A stretch of DNA of 64,000 nucleotides from contig NMRB01000153.1 in NCBI GenBank assembly GCA_002633025.1, positions 487,805 through 551,804 of the forward strand, in the 5' to 3' direction. The notes below the pieces were generated by a model. The model searched no databases and was not told where the DNA came from. It saw only the letters and a list, made by a program, of their open reading frames with translations. This document shows, one piece after another, positions 1-12,660 of the stretch (position 1 is the stretch's first letter; each line of letters starts with the position of its first letter). The translations under genes and the position numbers were made by a program. This stretch comes from Notospermus geniculatus (taxonomy: Eukaryota > Nemertea > Pilidiophora > Heteronemertea > Lineidae).

Positions 1-1990
1 ACGCTCGAGAAGGCACTTACAGCATCTAGCCATGTACAATTTTGGTCATTATCTCACAGTAATGGCTGAAATTGACGACATTTCGCGAGAAATTCCGTGG
101 TTCGAGTTTCAACAAATGACGAAGAGTTTCTTCACCACAATTATTTGATAATCAAGTTATCAACATCAATTCCTCGAACTTAATTTACGAGTTAACATGT
201 CGATATCAAATGGCAAACATGTACTGAAATGGAATCCCGCCTTTATGACGTCAGCTCGAGGAAATGAATGAATGTCTTCTAAATGATTTAAAGGTCACGC
301 ACTTTGCGTCAACGCCTACGGTTTCATGCACATCAACATTAGCCATCGTAACATGGGGCACAACCATTTTTTACTTGATAAGAATTGTAGCAACGCACTT
401 AAGGGTATCTTATACATTGTACTTTTTCTGCTTGTTTACGGATCTGAAGCCTTATGTGCCAAAAATATTTCGCGGATGACGTATTTTTGGTATATTTAGC
501 TGCTGGCAAGGTTTTTTTCGACATAACAGCTATTATTGGACACCTGTTTGTGTTCACTGACCTGGCTTTGGGCGTGACCTGCCTGATTCCTGGTGAAGTA
601 AGGTCAGCACTGACCTCGGTGCGATCGCGATGGAAGAACGGATTTTGTCTATAGTGTCAGCACCATTTTAGCATTGATACACACCGCTAGGAGGCGCGTC
701 GTGCCACCGTCTAGAAATTCATCATGGCGGCTCATTCCCAAGTCAGGATTATTAGTTCTCAGCCAATTTTGGAGGTTTTAAATATCTTCCTACTACCACT
801 CATCTGTCCTTGAAAAGTTTGAAAATTACAGCTCTCTTTTAACGATGTTTAGATTGCTCTCAATTCACAGAGGAATCTTGCCTTCCATTAAGCCATTTCT
901 GATGCACACTTAACCATCTCGACGCACTTACGCCTGTCACGTGACCACGCTAGAGGGTTATTGTAACTTCCTGATTCCCGCGTTGAAAACCCCATCGTAA
1001 TTGAACATATCCAAGAGCTTTTGAACGATCCTTGTATCACCAGTACCTGGTTGAGGTTAAAGCCGTATTGCTGAACGAGGAAAGATATAATATTTCTGCC
1101 AGCGGGTAGCATATTTTGTAATAAACCACTCCGTGGGAACCCGTAGCTGCCTGGCCCGCGAGTCAATGCCCTGTTTTTGGCTAACAATCAACACAAAAGT
1201 TACATTTTTTAGAATATTTGATTGAATGTATGAAGATTAACAGTGACTGCATCCTCGCACCCAGGTCTTCACAACCGGCTCCCCTTCTCGCGCTTGGTGA
1301 GGGAGGGTACGACCGTAAATGACCCGAGATTCTCAGGATGCAGTGATTGCGATACAGAAATGCTTATTGCACCATCGTTATTCTCATTTTAAACGCCAAT
1401 TTTTCCTGACACTCAGGCCTTCATCTCAAGGCCTTCCTTCACCGTTTGCCCCCGAGCCTCAGACATGACTTAGAACAGTGATCATTTATATTCGATATAA
1501 ATGATCCGTTTATCAACTTGACTTCCTGTTTTAGACTTGTCCGGTGTAACGTTTTTCAGTGTGGTCCGTTGCTAGTGTGACACTACAAGTGACGGAATAA
1601 GGCGCGACTTGACAATGAGCGACACAGCAGAGAAACAGTTAGTCTGTTCCCCAATGTGTTCCAAACAATGGGAGCCACAGAAAAATGTCCGCCACCGAAA
1701 CTACCAGGCAGCCATGTTTCCTTGTCTATTGATCAAGACGTCCCACACCCACTGCACACCCTGAAGTCATCTTGCAGACTGTAAACTCTCATTTATAAAC
1801 AAAGAATAAAAACAAGTTGTTCCTTCAGCACAAAAGGCTAATTTGTGCATTGCGTTGGCTCAAAACAAAGTCAAGAAAGTTTTGTGGCTTGATGGTCAAT
1901 ATGACCTAAAGCAACATGGCTAAGGCCTTCGTGTGTACACACTGACGCAGACGATAATGCGTTTTAAAGAACACAGTCTAATTAAACAAA
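1..1990. repeat. Segmental duplication, copy 1
   Basis: This stretch is nearly identical to 5,830-9,075, apart from an extra 1.2 kb element in the second copy. Matching runs include the start (1-430 with 5,830-6,255) and 436-1,985 with about 7,480-9,070. Scattered substitutions and small indels separate the copies. No open frame survives in both: the best minus-strand frame at 888-1,187 gains a stop in the second copy. I see no recognisable gene. The copy probably extends left of the window. Confidence 0.85.
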
Positions 1991-4900
1991 GTCATTTTTC
2001 TGGGCAATCCGGAAATAGGATCCAGTTATTTAGGGTGAAAGTTCACTTAGATGCTTCATACGTAACGTACCATACCAGAAATGTTTTTGTAATCATTGTT
2101 ATAAATGAATTATCACAAGTTAAAGTTGGGCAGTTCAGCGCCACGCGATAGGTATAGATCGACCTTAAATCGCTGGTTTAGGGGCGAACCGAAGCAGAAG
2201 AGTTTGTCGGAGCCTTTTTTTTGCCAAGATGGAAATCAGTACACCGGGTTTTTCCGCCAGGCTGTGAAGCCCTTTCAAAACAGGAGATCATACGAATCAC
2301 AGGTGGAAGGAGAAATGAAGTCGTTTAAGCCCAAAGTAGACTGACTATTTTTAGCAGCAGGGCTCAAACGTTCAAGCATCTCCTCTAAGAAGTCACACAC
2401 CATTTGTATTATTTCAAACGGAACCTTCACACGACGCACTGTGACATCTAACCGTCTGTAAAACAACACGGTGTGTGAGTTTTAGGTACAAGTCTCAATT
2501 AGAACCTCCGTGAGAGACATGTCTCTGCATAAAAAACACAGCGACTTCAGGACAAGACGAAGTCAGTTAATTTGAAGACGGCGACACCAGCAACCTGACC
2601 GTGAATTAATTGATCGGAATGAATTGATGTATTTTGGAATTCAATTGAAGGAAACATATTGAGATGAAAAAATGACTGTTGCACAATGATGTTGTTTAAG
2701 GGACTATTAAAATCTATCTCAAACCACTTCCTTGTCAGATTGTTTCTTATAAGCAACCCTGTTTTTAAAGCATTCTATAGAACAGTTTCCCTTTTTACCT
2801 GCTGCAAATATTATTTACGCTATTCCACCAATAAACACAGGTCACGCCAAGCTAGTTTGTTGAAACGAATGGACATGTACTTTTTAACATCCGGGACCAG
2901 GTCCTTTTTGCGTATTGAATTCTGGGTAGCCATGACGTCATACATTAATAGCGTTCACTCACTCTGTCCACAATGATGTATTACGAGAAAGGAGTAAATC
3001 TCTTTGACGGTACTTGCATCAGGCCCGTGATCAGATCCCCTAACCGTGATACGTGCCCAACTACCATCACATCACAATCAAGATGCACATCTTGGGGCTA
3101 AGCTCTTTAGTAATTAGTAGTATTAAGCAAGATGACTAGGACTAATCCAGGAGAATGACGGGTGGTCGGTCCGCGGAATTCAAAATTACCACATGCGCCA
3201 TTCAGTCGGCTCTCGGGGTGTCCTGGCCGACTTGGAATACTGCCCTGGTCATGGTAATTATTATTCCATTGCCGAAAGCATCATTTTAGACGTGGGTGTC
3301 ATGTGGTTTACAAAATATGGATTTCACATATATTTTCGTCCACATAACATGTCACAAGACCGCCTTGGGTCCACGACGAGCGGTCGGTCGTCCCAGGCAC
3401 TGATCTCACTGATGTCTTGTCCGGTCAAACCGGACAGCTAGAACATGGACCACAAAGGAAACGCCATTTTGAGTGGCAGAAACGGCAAGCGTTTCTGAAA
3501 AACTGTGTTTACATTGTGTCTACCCGCAAAAGACGATCATGGAGCACTTGTAAATATCATTTTGATCTATTACATGTCCCCTGACATGGAGATGGAGATA
3601 TAATAATGTAAAGTTGACAATGATATTGATAAAAGGATAAAATGGCAAAGCTGAATAAATAGTCAGCGCAATAGAAGTGTAAGTAAACAGAGAATCGGTC
3701 TACCAGATAGTATAACATGTGAAGAATATCACACTTTGCTGACTGGTGGCTTTTTTGATAAAATTGGATGAAAGAATTAAGTTTGACATTGCCCGAGAGA
3801 TGACGGCGTCTTATTTACGCTTCCTGAATAAAGTTTTTGGTGCTGAGGGGGATTGTTGCAGAAAGAAAGCAAAGGGTATTACAATACATGTAGTATTAGT
3901 AGCACATATGGAAATCTCGGTGAGATCATGGTCTGTGAGCAAAAATCTGTTTGCTGCTTCTCTGCCAGATTTATGTCCACGACACGACCAACAGACACGA
4001 TTTGTTATGTTATATTTCAGGCTGGACGGGTGGTTCCATCACCACCTTTCACCCCCGAACTGGCGCGCTTATAAACGAATGTGCCGTTTTTGGCCAGTGA
4101 TTTCGCGTAAAAAAAAAAAGGAATTTACATTCGAATGGCACTGTGGCGTATCACTCACCGAGGCTAATCAGTGAGCTTATCCTACATGTCGTGTGGTTGA
4201 TGACGGGTACCCGGAGACCTGAGGAGTGTAGTGAGGTCTAAGGGCCGTATGTGCACCCATGGGTCGGACTTCAGACTTTTCTCAATGCTTGAAGCAAAGA
4301 GAAAGTCTACCTTCAGCTATAGGCCCTACTTTAGGCTAAAGTCCGACCCAAGTATACGGCCCTACAGGTCTCTCGACTCGGAGGTCCGAGCGTCTGCTAT
4401 CCTTGATAGCCAACACTCGGGAGTTAGAGGACAAAATCGGTTGTTGCCTTGCCTGTTGATGATGTTGGAATGGTACAGGGACTCATAAAAAGAAGCAGTT
4501 GATAATTGGAGCGCACCATATCATCAGAATAATAGCCCCCGGAGGAGGGAAATATACCATATCGTTGTCACTGAATCTTTTATTTGTCCTATTAGAGGTA
4601 ATGTATCGCCTCGAACTCTCGTAAACCTTGGCTCGGTTCTTACGAATTAATGGAGCCTTTTGCTATCAACGACGAAAAAACGACGAGCAGCCGTTTTTCA
4701 AAGAAAAGCATTCAGCGTTAGTATCATGTCAACGGAACCTGCAACGGTCAATGTAAGAGTAATGGTGTGGAAACTGACGCAAGCATGAAGCATGATGCAC
4801 AAAATATATGGAATCCTATTTCATCTGCAAAGAGCACTGGATATTCCGGCTACAATACAAGGTTGGCTAGTAGCTCAGATTTTTCTGGCTCAGAGATTGT

Positions 4901-5829
4901 GAATGGAATTCATAAGCTGCGTCATATTACTGCTGTGTACAACCATGTAGGATTAATAACTGTCCACATGTTTTTGACAGAGGGTTTTTTTATCTCTCGT
5001 TCACGACAAAAGGTTATGACGCTGTTTCTCTGTAGCATTTCGTTCTGATGAAAGGGAGAGAGATGGAGAGCCATCTATTCTGTAACAAACATTGTGACAC
5101 TCAGGGATATTTGGCTTTCTTTCAAATGGAGCCCCGTCTTCACCATTGTTCAGCTTGGTTGGGCTCCTGCGTCAAATGCCAATGGATGGAAAGTACCACC
5201 TATCGGCGGAGAAGGCAGTATGTCGCAATCGTCACGTGACGTCATTTCTACCAATCAAGTTTCAGTGCGCTTGTGCGTTAGCGTAGAAAAGCCGCGGGGT
5301 GCTCGATCCCTGTGACCGTTCTTCATGTGACAGAGCCTGGAGGTGTAACTATTAAAGCTTCGTAAAAATTGACAGAATCTTAGTAGCAGTGGACATTTCC
5401 TCGTGTCGATGAGTTGGAAAACTCGGAAGAATCTCACCCAACATAGATTACGGTTCACCGCCCGCCCAACACTGACGTAAGCAGTTCGCCTACTCTTAGA
5501 TGTAAATCATAGTTTGGAAACAAGACAATTACATAAACTCTCATCAAAGAATACAAGAGTATCAATCACACGTGTCCACGGATATGAGCTGAACCCAAAG
5601 GAAATAACGTCTCAGTGGAAGCCGCGAATGTGCGATTGGTGTTGAAGGTTGATGAGTTCACCGCCATATTGTGTCAACAGATGGTGAAAAACATCTTGTG
5701 GTGTTAGGCTTTGTTGCCTGATTTGCGCAGTACAAACACCGGTGACTGTCATGTCGGAGACACCAGGTTCGAATCCTTGTTCCTCATGCGACGGAGAAGA
5801 TCATTCTCGACTCTGAGCGAAATCAAGTT
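1991..5829. other. Intergenic, no gene recognised
   Basis: Open frames here are short, lack splice context and resemble no family I know. The only structure found is the foldback at 4,240-4,364. A perfect B-box-like word, GGTTCGAATCC, sits near 5,767, but I found no convincing A box upstream, so no tRNA or SINE is claimed. Confidence 0.5.
4240..4364. repeat. Foldback (inverted repeat) sequence
   Basis: The left arm (AGGGCCGTAT near 4,241, then TGGGTCGGACTT) is matched in reverse complement by the right arm (AAGTCCGACCCA, then ATACGGCCCT near 4,354). A weaker outer pair, GAGACCT/AGGTCTC, extends the fold. This looks like a small nonautonomous element or hairpin. No target-site duplication was identified. 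Confidence 0.5.
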
Positions 5830-6305
5830 TGTTGCGCTCGAGAAGGCGCTTACAGCATCTAGCCATGTACAATTTTGGTCATTATCTCACTGTAATGGCT
5901 GAAATTGACGACATTTCGAGAGAAATTCCGTGGTTCGAGTTTCAACAAATGACGAAGAGTTTCTTCACCACAATTATTTGATAATCAAGTTATCAACATC
6001 AATTCCTCGAACTTAATTTACGAGTTAACATGTCGATATCAAATGGCAAACATGTAGTGAAATGTTATCCCGCCTTTATGACGTCAGCTAGAGGAAATGA
6101 ATGAATGTCTTCTAAATGATTTAAAGGTCACGCACTTTGCGTCAACGCCTACGGTTTCATGCACATCAACATTAGCCATCGTAACATGGGGCAAAGTACA
6201 ACCATTTTTTACTTGATAAGAATTGTAGCAACGCACTTAAGGGTATCTGATACTTTTTATGGTTCCCGATCAATCAGATCGGGAACCATATTGTTTTTGG
6301 TCATG

Positions 6306-6306
<1 letters not shown>

Positions 6307-6341
<35 letters not shown>

Positions 6342-6360
6342 GTGTGTCTGTGTATCTGTG
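6307..6360. repeat. TG microsatellite
   Basis: A run of TG dinucleotides with a few interruptions, inside the inverted-repeat element. Confidence 0.9.
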
Positions 6361-6839
6361 TGTCCGGTCTGTCACACCTTCATATCTCATCTCCTTGAAC
6401 AGCTAGAGCCTTGGAAACAAGTCCTACCCCTAGGTTTGTCAACCTGGGCAATCCAATGAGCCAATAATTTTCAATCTCAGATGTCTCCATCATGATGTAA
6501 TCAACATATCGGACTTGATATTTTGTCTGTCACGCTTTTATCTGATGGCATAACTCGGCTCCTTCAACACCTACAGCAATGGAAATAAGTTGTACCCTTA
6601 GGTTTTCATACCTTAGGAATTGAATGGGCTGATTACTTTTGATGTGAGATGTTGGGATCATGGTGATATCGATATCACGAATTTGATATTTTCAGATAAC
6701 TTGCCATACTGTCAACTGAGCAATATGAAACAAGTCTTAGTTCATGCCTACTTATCCAAGGACTGGACTATGTTGAAATTCTCAGCCTCAAGTGTCCGGG
6801 TGTTCGAAATATCATGAGATTTTGATATATCAGACTTGA

Positions 6840-7380
6840 TAATTTGAAATATCTCTGCCTGTGGTAAAGGTAGAGGCATGATATCACCCATACTTAGGTT
6901 ATTGAGGATGCCCATTTCGATTATGCAATGACCTGGATGATCGGAGGTCAAGGTCAAGGTCAGAGGTCAAGGTCGAACTTGAAAATTTGAAATATCTCTG
7001 CCTGTGGTAGTGATACAGACATGATATCACCCACACTTTAGGTTATTGAGGATGCACATTTCGATTATGCAATGACCTTGATTGTCAGAGGTCAAGGTCA
7101 AGGTCAAACATGAAAAATCGTAATTTCTCTGCCTGTGGTCGAGATAGAGACATGATATCCCCCATACTTAGGTTATTGAGGATGCCCATTTCGATTATGT
7201 AATGACAATGATGATAAGAGGTCAAGGTCAAGGTCATACTTTGATAATTTGATACATCTCTGCCTATGACAGAGGTGGAAGCATGATATCACCCACTATT
7301 AGATTACTGAGGATGCCCATTTTGATTATGCAATGGCCTTGATGATCAGAGGTCAAGGTCAAGGTCAAAGCTGATGATTT
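6840..7380. repeat. ~130-bp tandem subrepeats with AGGTCA triplets
   Basis: Four consecutive units each carry three head-to-tail hexamers AGGTCA AGGTCA AGGTCA (starting near 6,945, 7,089, 7,219 and 7,350), preceded by a conserved GATGCCCATTT...TTATG block. TCAAGGTCA is the extended half-site bound by ERR/SF-1-type nuclear receptors, but the arrangement may simply be element structure. No functional claim is made. Confidence 0.75.
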
Positions 7381-10010
7381 GATTTGAGCACATCAAAATG
7401 GCTGCCAGCAGGCTGCCTGTCATGCCTGTAAGGTCCTCTTAACAAGCGGGAACCATCAGACATTTACAATGTCATCTTGTTCTGCTTGTTTACGGATCTG
7501 AAGCCTTTAATGTGCCAATAATATTTCGCGGATGACGTGTTTTTGGTATATTTAGCTGATGGCAATTTTTTTTTCTCGACATAACAGCTATTATTGGACA
7601 CCTGTTTGTGTTCACTGACCTGGCTTTGGGCGTGACCTGCCTGATTCCTGGTAAAGTAAGGTCAGCACACTGACCTCGGTCCGATCGCCATGGAAGAACA
7701 GATTTTGTCTATAGATGGCAGCACCATTTTAGCATTGATACACACCGCTAGGAGGCGCGTCGTGCCACCGTCTAGAAAGTCATCATGGCGGCTCATTCCC
7801 AAGTCAGGATTATTCAGTTAGTTCTCAGCCAATTTTGCAGGTTTTAAATATCTTCCTACTACCACTCATCTGTCCTTGAAAAGTTTGAAAATTACAGCTC
7901 TCTTTTAACGATGTTTAGATTGCTCTCAATTCACAGAGGAATCTTCGCTTCCATTAAGCCATTTCTGATGCACACTTAACCATCTCGACGCACTTACGCC
8001 TGTCACGTGACCACGCTAGAGGGTTATTGTAACTTCCTGATTCCCGCGTTGAAAACCCCGTCGTAATTGAACATATCCAAGAGCTTTTGAACGATCCTTG
8101 TACCATCAGTACCTGGTTGAGGTTAAAGCCGTATTGCTAAACGAGGAAAGATATAATATTTCTGCCAGCGGGTAGCATATTTTGCAATAAACCACTCCGT
8201 GGGAACCCGTAGCTGCCTGGCCCGCGAGTCAATGCCCTGTTTTAGGCTACACAATCAACACGAAAGTACATTTTTTAGAATATTTGATTGAATGTATGAA
8301 GATTAACAGTGACTGCATCCTCGCACCCAGGTCTTCACAACCGGCTCCCCTTCTCGCGCTTGGTGAGGGAGGGTACGACCGTAAATGACCTGAGATTCTC
8401 AGGATGGAGTGATTGCGATACAGAAATGCTTATTACGCCATCGTTATTCTCATTTTAAACGTCGATTTTTTTTCTGACACTTGGGCCTTCATCGAAGGCC
8501 TTCGTTCACCGTTTGTGACCGAGCCTCAGACATGACTTAGAACAGTGATCATTTATTTTCGATATAAATGATCCGTTTATCAACTTGAGTTCCTGTTTTA
8601 GACTTGTCCGGTGTGGTCAGTGTGGTCCGTTGCCAGTGTGACACTACAACTGACGGAATAAGCCGCGACTTGACAATGAGCGACACACAGAGAAACAGTG
8701 AGTCGGTTTCCCAGTGTGTTCCAAACAATGGGAGTCACACAGAAAAATGGCCACACTGAAAAATATTTCACCGAAACTACCAGGCAGCCATGTTTCCTTG
8801 TCAATAATCAAGACGTCCCACACCCACTGCACACCCTGAAGTCATCTCGCAGACTGTAAACTCTCATAAACAAAGTAATAAAAACAAGTTGTAACCGACA
8901 TTTGTTCCTTCAGCACAAAAGGCTAATTTGTGCATTGCGTTGGCTCAAAACAAAGTCAAGAAAGTTTTGTGGCTTGATGGTCAATATGACCTAAAGCAAC
9001 ATGGCTGAGGCCTTCGTGTGTACACACTGACGCAGACGATAATGCGTTTTAAAGAACACAGTCTAATTTGCCGCATTTTGTTTACATCCCTCGCACTGGA
9101 GCCTCAGAAAAGAGACGATGACAAAGAAGATGGTGTTATCAACAAACTGAAAAAAGTGGTAAAAAGTTGGTCGTCCAACCCTGGAAGCGCCGTCGTACAT
9201 TAGTAAGAAAATGTCGTCGGCTGATGTAGACTTTTTCTGGCTCTAATTTATTGACCAGGAGGATAATTGGCTAATTTGTTGGAGATAAATCCTGCCATCT
9301 ACCCAGAAAAAAACACATACTGATGAAAGTACGGTCGTATAGGTCGAGAATCCCAGCAGAATGAATTTGTAGAGATTCAATTACACGCATCATAACTTGT
9401 TTACCGTTCCACTGCACAACAACCACGTACTCCAGAATACCTCGAGAGTGATCGCCAGATGGCGCCCAAAGCAGTTGAAAAAGTGACAGTGCTGCCACCT
9501 GCAAAGCAACTATATCACACTCGCGGCTTTATTTTGTATCATTTTGTTGTTAAGAAATAAATTCCAGGTGTGTACCATGTTGCTTTGGCAGTATTAGTCA
9601 CGTCAGTAACGCTAAAGCCTACAGTATCAGTATTTTTAAAGTGGATCGGTGCAGAACATGGTAGATACACCACCGGTGTTAACGATGTTCGCATCAGTTC
9701 GGTGATCGTGTGCGCATGAATACCTTTCTTAACACCCTCGTCTAGACTCGGAGTTTGCCTTTACCAAATCAGTCGACACGTCATGTCACAATTCCGATGA
9801 TAGCAACATAGATAATATTTGAAACTGGTCTGGGAAGCGTGCGTCCGTTTGCCAGTTCTCAATTCCGTTTGACAGGCGATCGAATAGAGACCTTTACTCT
9901 GGCAGATAGATTCTATAATTGGCAGCTATAAGGTTTGCTATCGAAGTCAACAAGATAACATTTTCAAGAAACAGATAAGAAGAGTTGATTCCCTAAAGAC
10001 AACCATAGAC

Positions 10011-10105
10011 ATGAAGGGCTGAATTTACAGACGCAGGTGCAGGCTAGACCAATATGGACATGAAGGGCTGAATTTACAAACGTAGGTGCAGGCTAGACCA
10101 ATAAA
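10011..10105. repeat. Two-copy 49-bp tandem repeat
   Basis: The segment starting ATGAAGGGCTGAATTTACA at 10,011 recurs at 10,060 with a few substitutions. Confidence 0.8.
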
Positions 10106-12188
10106 GCGAATGAGGTGTTGCGCCCCCTGAATAGACCGAGTCGGAACAAGAATCAGGGACCTTATTCATAAAGCCCCCGTAACTTTAAGGGTACTCAAAT
10201 CCTTTGTCAGGCTGAGAGTGAACAATAGTTTACGCACTGCACTCCCGTAAGTTACGAGAGCTCACGCATAGTGGCTGAGAACTTGGCGAGTTAGAAAAAG
10301 CGTCTTCTGTTGAGCGGGAACATGTCATGGAACTGATCGACAACAATTATTGCTTTTTTGAGAAGACAGACAGATAAACATGTATCAAGGAAATGTGAGA
10401 ACTTTCGACAGCTGGAGTAGTTCCTGTCTCAACGCCCCCGTACAGATTACTTAAAGAAATGACGATCGCATTTGACGGCATTATTTTCCAGTCGTCGTTA
10501 TGGCTACTGCCGTCTTAAGTACATAACAGCATGGACTGATACCCCGAGCCCCNCAACACATGACTTGTTACGGCGTAACCTACGCCAGCAAAAGATACAA
10601 TTGTAGAGAGGGAAATAAAGAAATGTAAAAGGATATAAGCAAGATAAGAATGAGTCATCTTCACTTAACACTGGTAATTACATTATAGCCAGTCGCTCTC
10701 TAACCCATCACAAACACAACCAGAATGATACTTACTATTCCTTAAGGCTTCAAAGGGTATATCCATTGTATTTTTTTCAAAACATACGATATTTTTTACG
10801 TTGCCTATCGTAAAACCCATTATCTGTGTATCTTTCAACCATTGCTTTAAGCAGAGAAGTCATTTTACCGTCGTTCGCCCAAGGAATGTGTCAAAAGGGT
10901 TTAGCTCTAAGAGGCCAAAATGTTACAGAGAAGGGTATCAGAGGTGACAGATTTTCAACAAAATCACTTTAATTCTAAAACGCCGAACTGAGAGCCTAAA
11001 GCACTAATCCTAAGTCGTGATTGGTCGTACAGATTGAAATCACGGGATTATCGAATTGGCCAATCATTATTTTTAGTATTGTCCTTTTGTGCTCGCTCAC
11101 TGAAAACCCACACCGTCTCACCATAAGTCATAAGAACGCTTTATTACGAGAACTAAATCGAATGAAAAAAAAACTCAAGTAAAGCAGCAGCTGAAGATTC
11201 AGGATTTCAGGTTTAAAGTGACTCGCAGGGCCTTTTAGATCAAACCGTTGAGTTATTAAATGAAAACTTGAGATTTTGGTACATTTGAGTACTTGAGATT
11301 TTGACCGATGAGATTTTGGTACAAAATGGCCTGAAAAACTCCTTTTGATAAAAATTTGATAGGAAACAAGTAACAATCCTTAGCAACATTGCGAACAAAC
11401 ATGGACAAGCTGAACTAACGCCTCCTTCCGTAGAATTTTATCAGAACTTGGCGTAAGACAATATAAATGGAAATATTGCGACGTCCAAGTGCACCCCCCC
11501 CCCCTTGATGGAGAGGTAGTTTTAAGGGGGTCAAAAGTATTATCTCGTTACTCTCAATGATAAAAAACTCACGCAGTAATCAAAGGATAAGCATTGTCTT
11601 ACCTTATTTGAATAATTTTCCCTTGACAAACTCCAAAATGATTAATCCACTAAAAGTAGGCTAACTTTGAATTTGTAATTGACGCTGGTATCAGCGCTCA
11701 CTATCGTGGAACGCTTGATTCTCCACTGACGGGACGATCTCCGTTTAGTTCGTGATGAGACGCCACCTAGGAGACGGGCGTGGAACTACGACATTCCTTC
11801 CCGAGTCGGCAACGGCGATTAGAAGAACCTGGAGCGATGAACGAAAGGAATAATGGACTCATTCACACCCAAATAAAAAAGGGAGATCGCAGAACGTTCA
11901 AGCGAGAAGCAAAATTCAAAATAACGTAATGGCGTGGGTTGTTTTCTTTTACTAAAACTCCAATCAGGAGCAATTTTTTGGCAAACATCAACCATTCCGT
12001 GTCTCAAAATGATGATTTGCACGAGTCTCTGGTTTACAATGCTGTGGCAGCCTTGCTAATTGTTCAGTGCATGTGGAATCCCCATCAGTGTCAACAGAGA
12101 AGCAGTTTATTGATGGGTTGTGGGTGCCGTGGTTCGTAAGATTGATGCTGCGTGAAAGAGGAAAAAAAATCCGCCTTCGCAGTTTTGG

Positions 12189-12287
12189 GTAGACTGGTTC
12201 CCGTCTCTGCCGCTCCACTCCCGCGGCGCTCACTTAACGGACAGTAGCGCCGCGGGAGTGGAGCGGCAAAGAAAGGAACCAGTCTAC
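12189..12287. mobile_element. Miniature palindromic element flanked by GTTTTGGG
   Basis: An almost complete palindrome: arms of about 40 bases (GTAGACTGGTTCC, then CCGCTCCACTCCCGCGGCGC) mirror each other around a 14-base centre. GTTTTGGG occurs directly on both sides (12,182-12,189 and 12,288-12,295), giving a 7-8 bp target-site duplication. That size fits hAT-type transposition. The very short, nearly all-stem form suggests a foldback MITE. Confidence 0.6.
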
Positions 12288-12660
12288 GTTTTGGGAACCA
12301 ATGCAAGAATGACAACGTTGACCGCAGTCCCGACTTCAACCAGCAGACAGACTGGTACAACATGCGTTTTAATTAAAGTGATTAATTCGATTGGTTGCGA
12401 TGTAATCAATCAATAACCGATCAATGACAGACAATTAAAGGTTTTACCTTTGTTGGAATTGGACCAACACCAATTATTTATCGTTTGAGTCAAACCTCTG
12501 CAGGGCCTATGCCTGGAACCTCCCAATATGTAAGGAGCCATATGTAAAACAAGGATTCCATAACAGTTCAGATCATCTCAGGACCCTACGTTCAGCTTGT
12601 GATTTGAATCAGGCCTAGGGTCGGTAATCAAATCTACAAGTATTGTTTGATATTGACAAA

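Larger units (their letters stand above)
6259..7456. mobile_element. Nonautonomous inverted-repeat element, 1.2 kb
   Basis: The element is present in copy 2 of the duplicated segment and absent from copy 1, which gives an approximate empty site. Its ends are perfect inverted repeats: ATGGTTCCCG at 6,259 and CGGGAACCAT ending at 7,456. The left end is itself palindromic, with CGGGAACCAT again by 6,289. It holds a TG microsatellite and four ~130-bp subrepeats, and no transposase frame. I could not identify a target-site duplication, so the superfamily is undetermined. Confidence 0.6.
5830..9075. repeat. Segmental duplication, copy 2
   Basis: Second copy of the segment at 1-1,990, in the same orientation. 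It is longer because of an insertion at about 6,259-7,456 that copy 1 lacks. Homology ends near 9,070, where the copies diverge after a shared TCTAATT. Just beyond, 9,095-9,202 holds a short charged open frame that could be an exon, but I cannot assign it. Confidence 0.85.
9076..12660. other. Intergenic, no gene recognised
   Basis: No coding exon could be supported. The region holds a two-copy 49-bp tandem repeat at about 10,011-10,105, one ambiguous base at 10,553 that is probably a contig join, a poly-C run near 11,495-11,504, and the palindromic element at 12,189-12,287. Confidence 0.5.

Noticed and set aside
888-1187. 99-residue minus-strand open frame
   Set aside because: The duplicated copy near 8,130 has a stop in this frame (CAG to TAG), so there is no sign of selection.
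5765-5800. tRNA-like B box (GGTTCGAATCC)
   Set aside because: No matching A box or cloverleaf could be built upstream, and a single box is weak evidence.
11490-11510. CRISPR-like or bacterial features
   Set aside because: The direct repeats here are minisatellites or transposon ends in intron-containing animal DNA. No spacer-repeat pattern or prokaryotic gene was seen.
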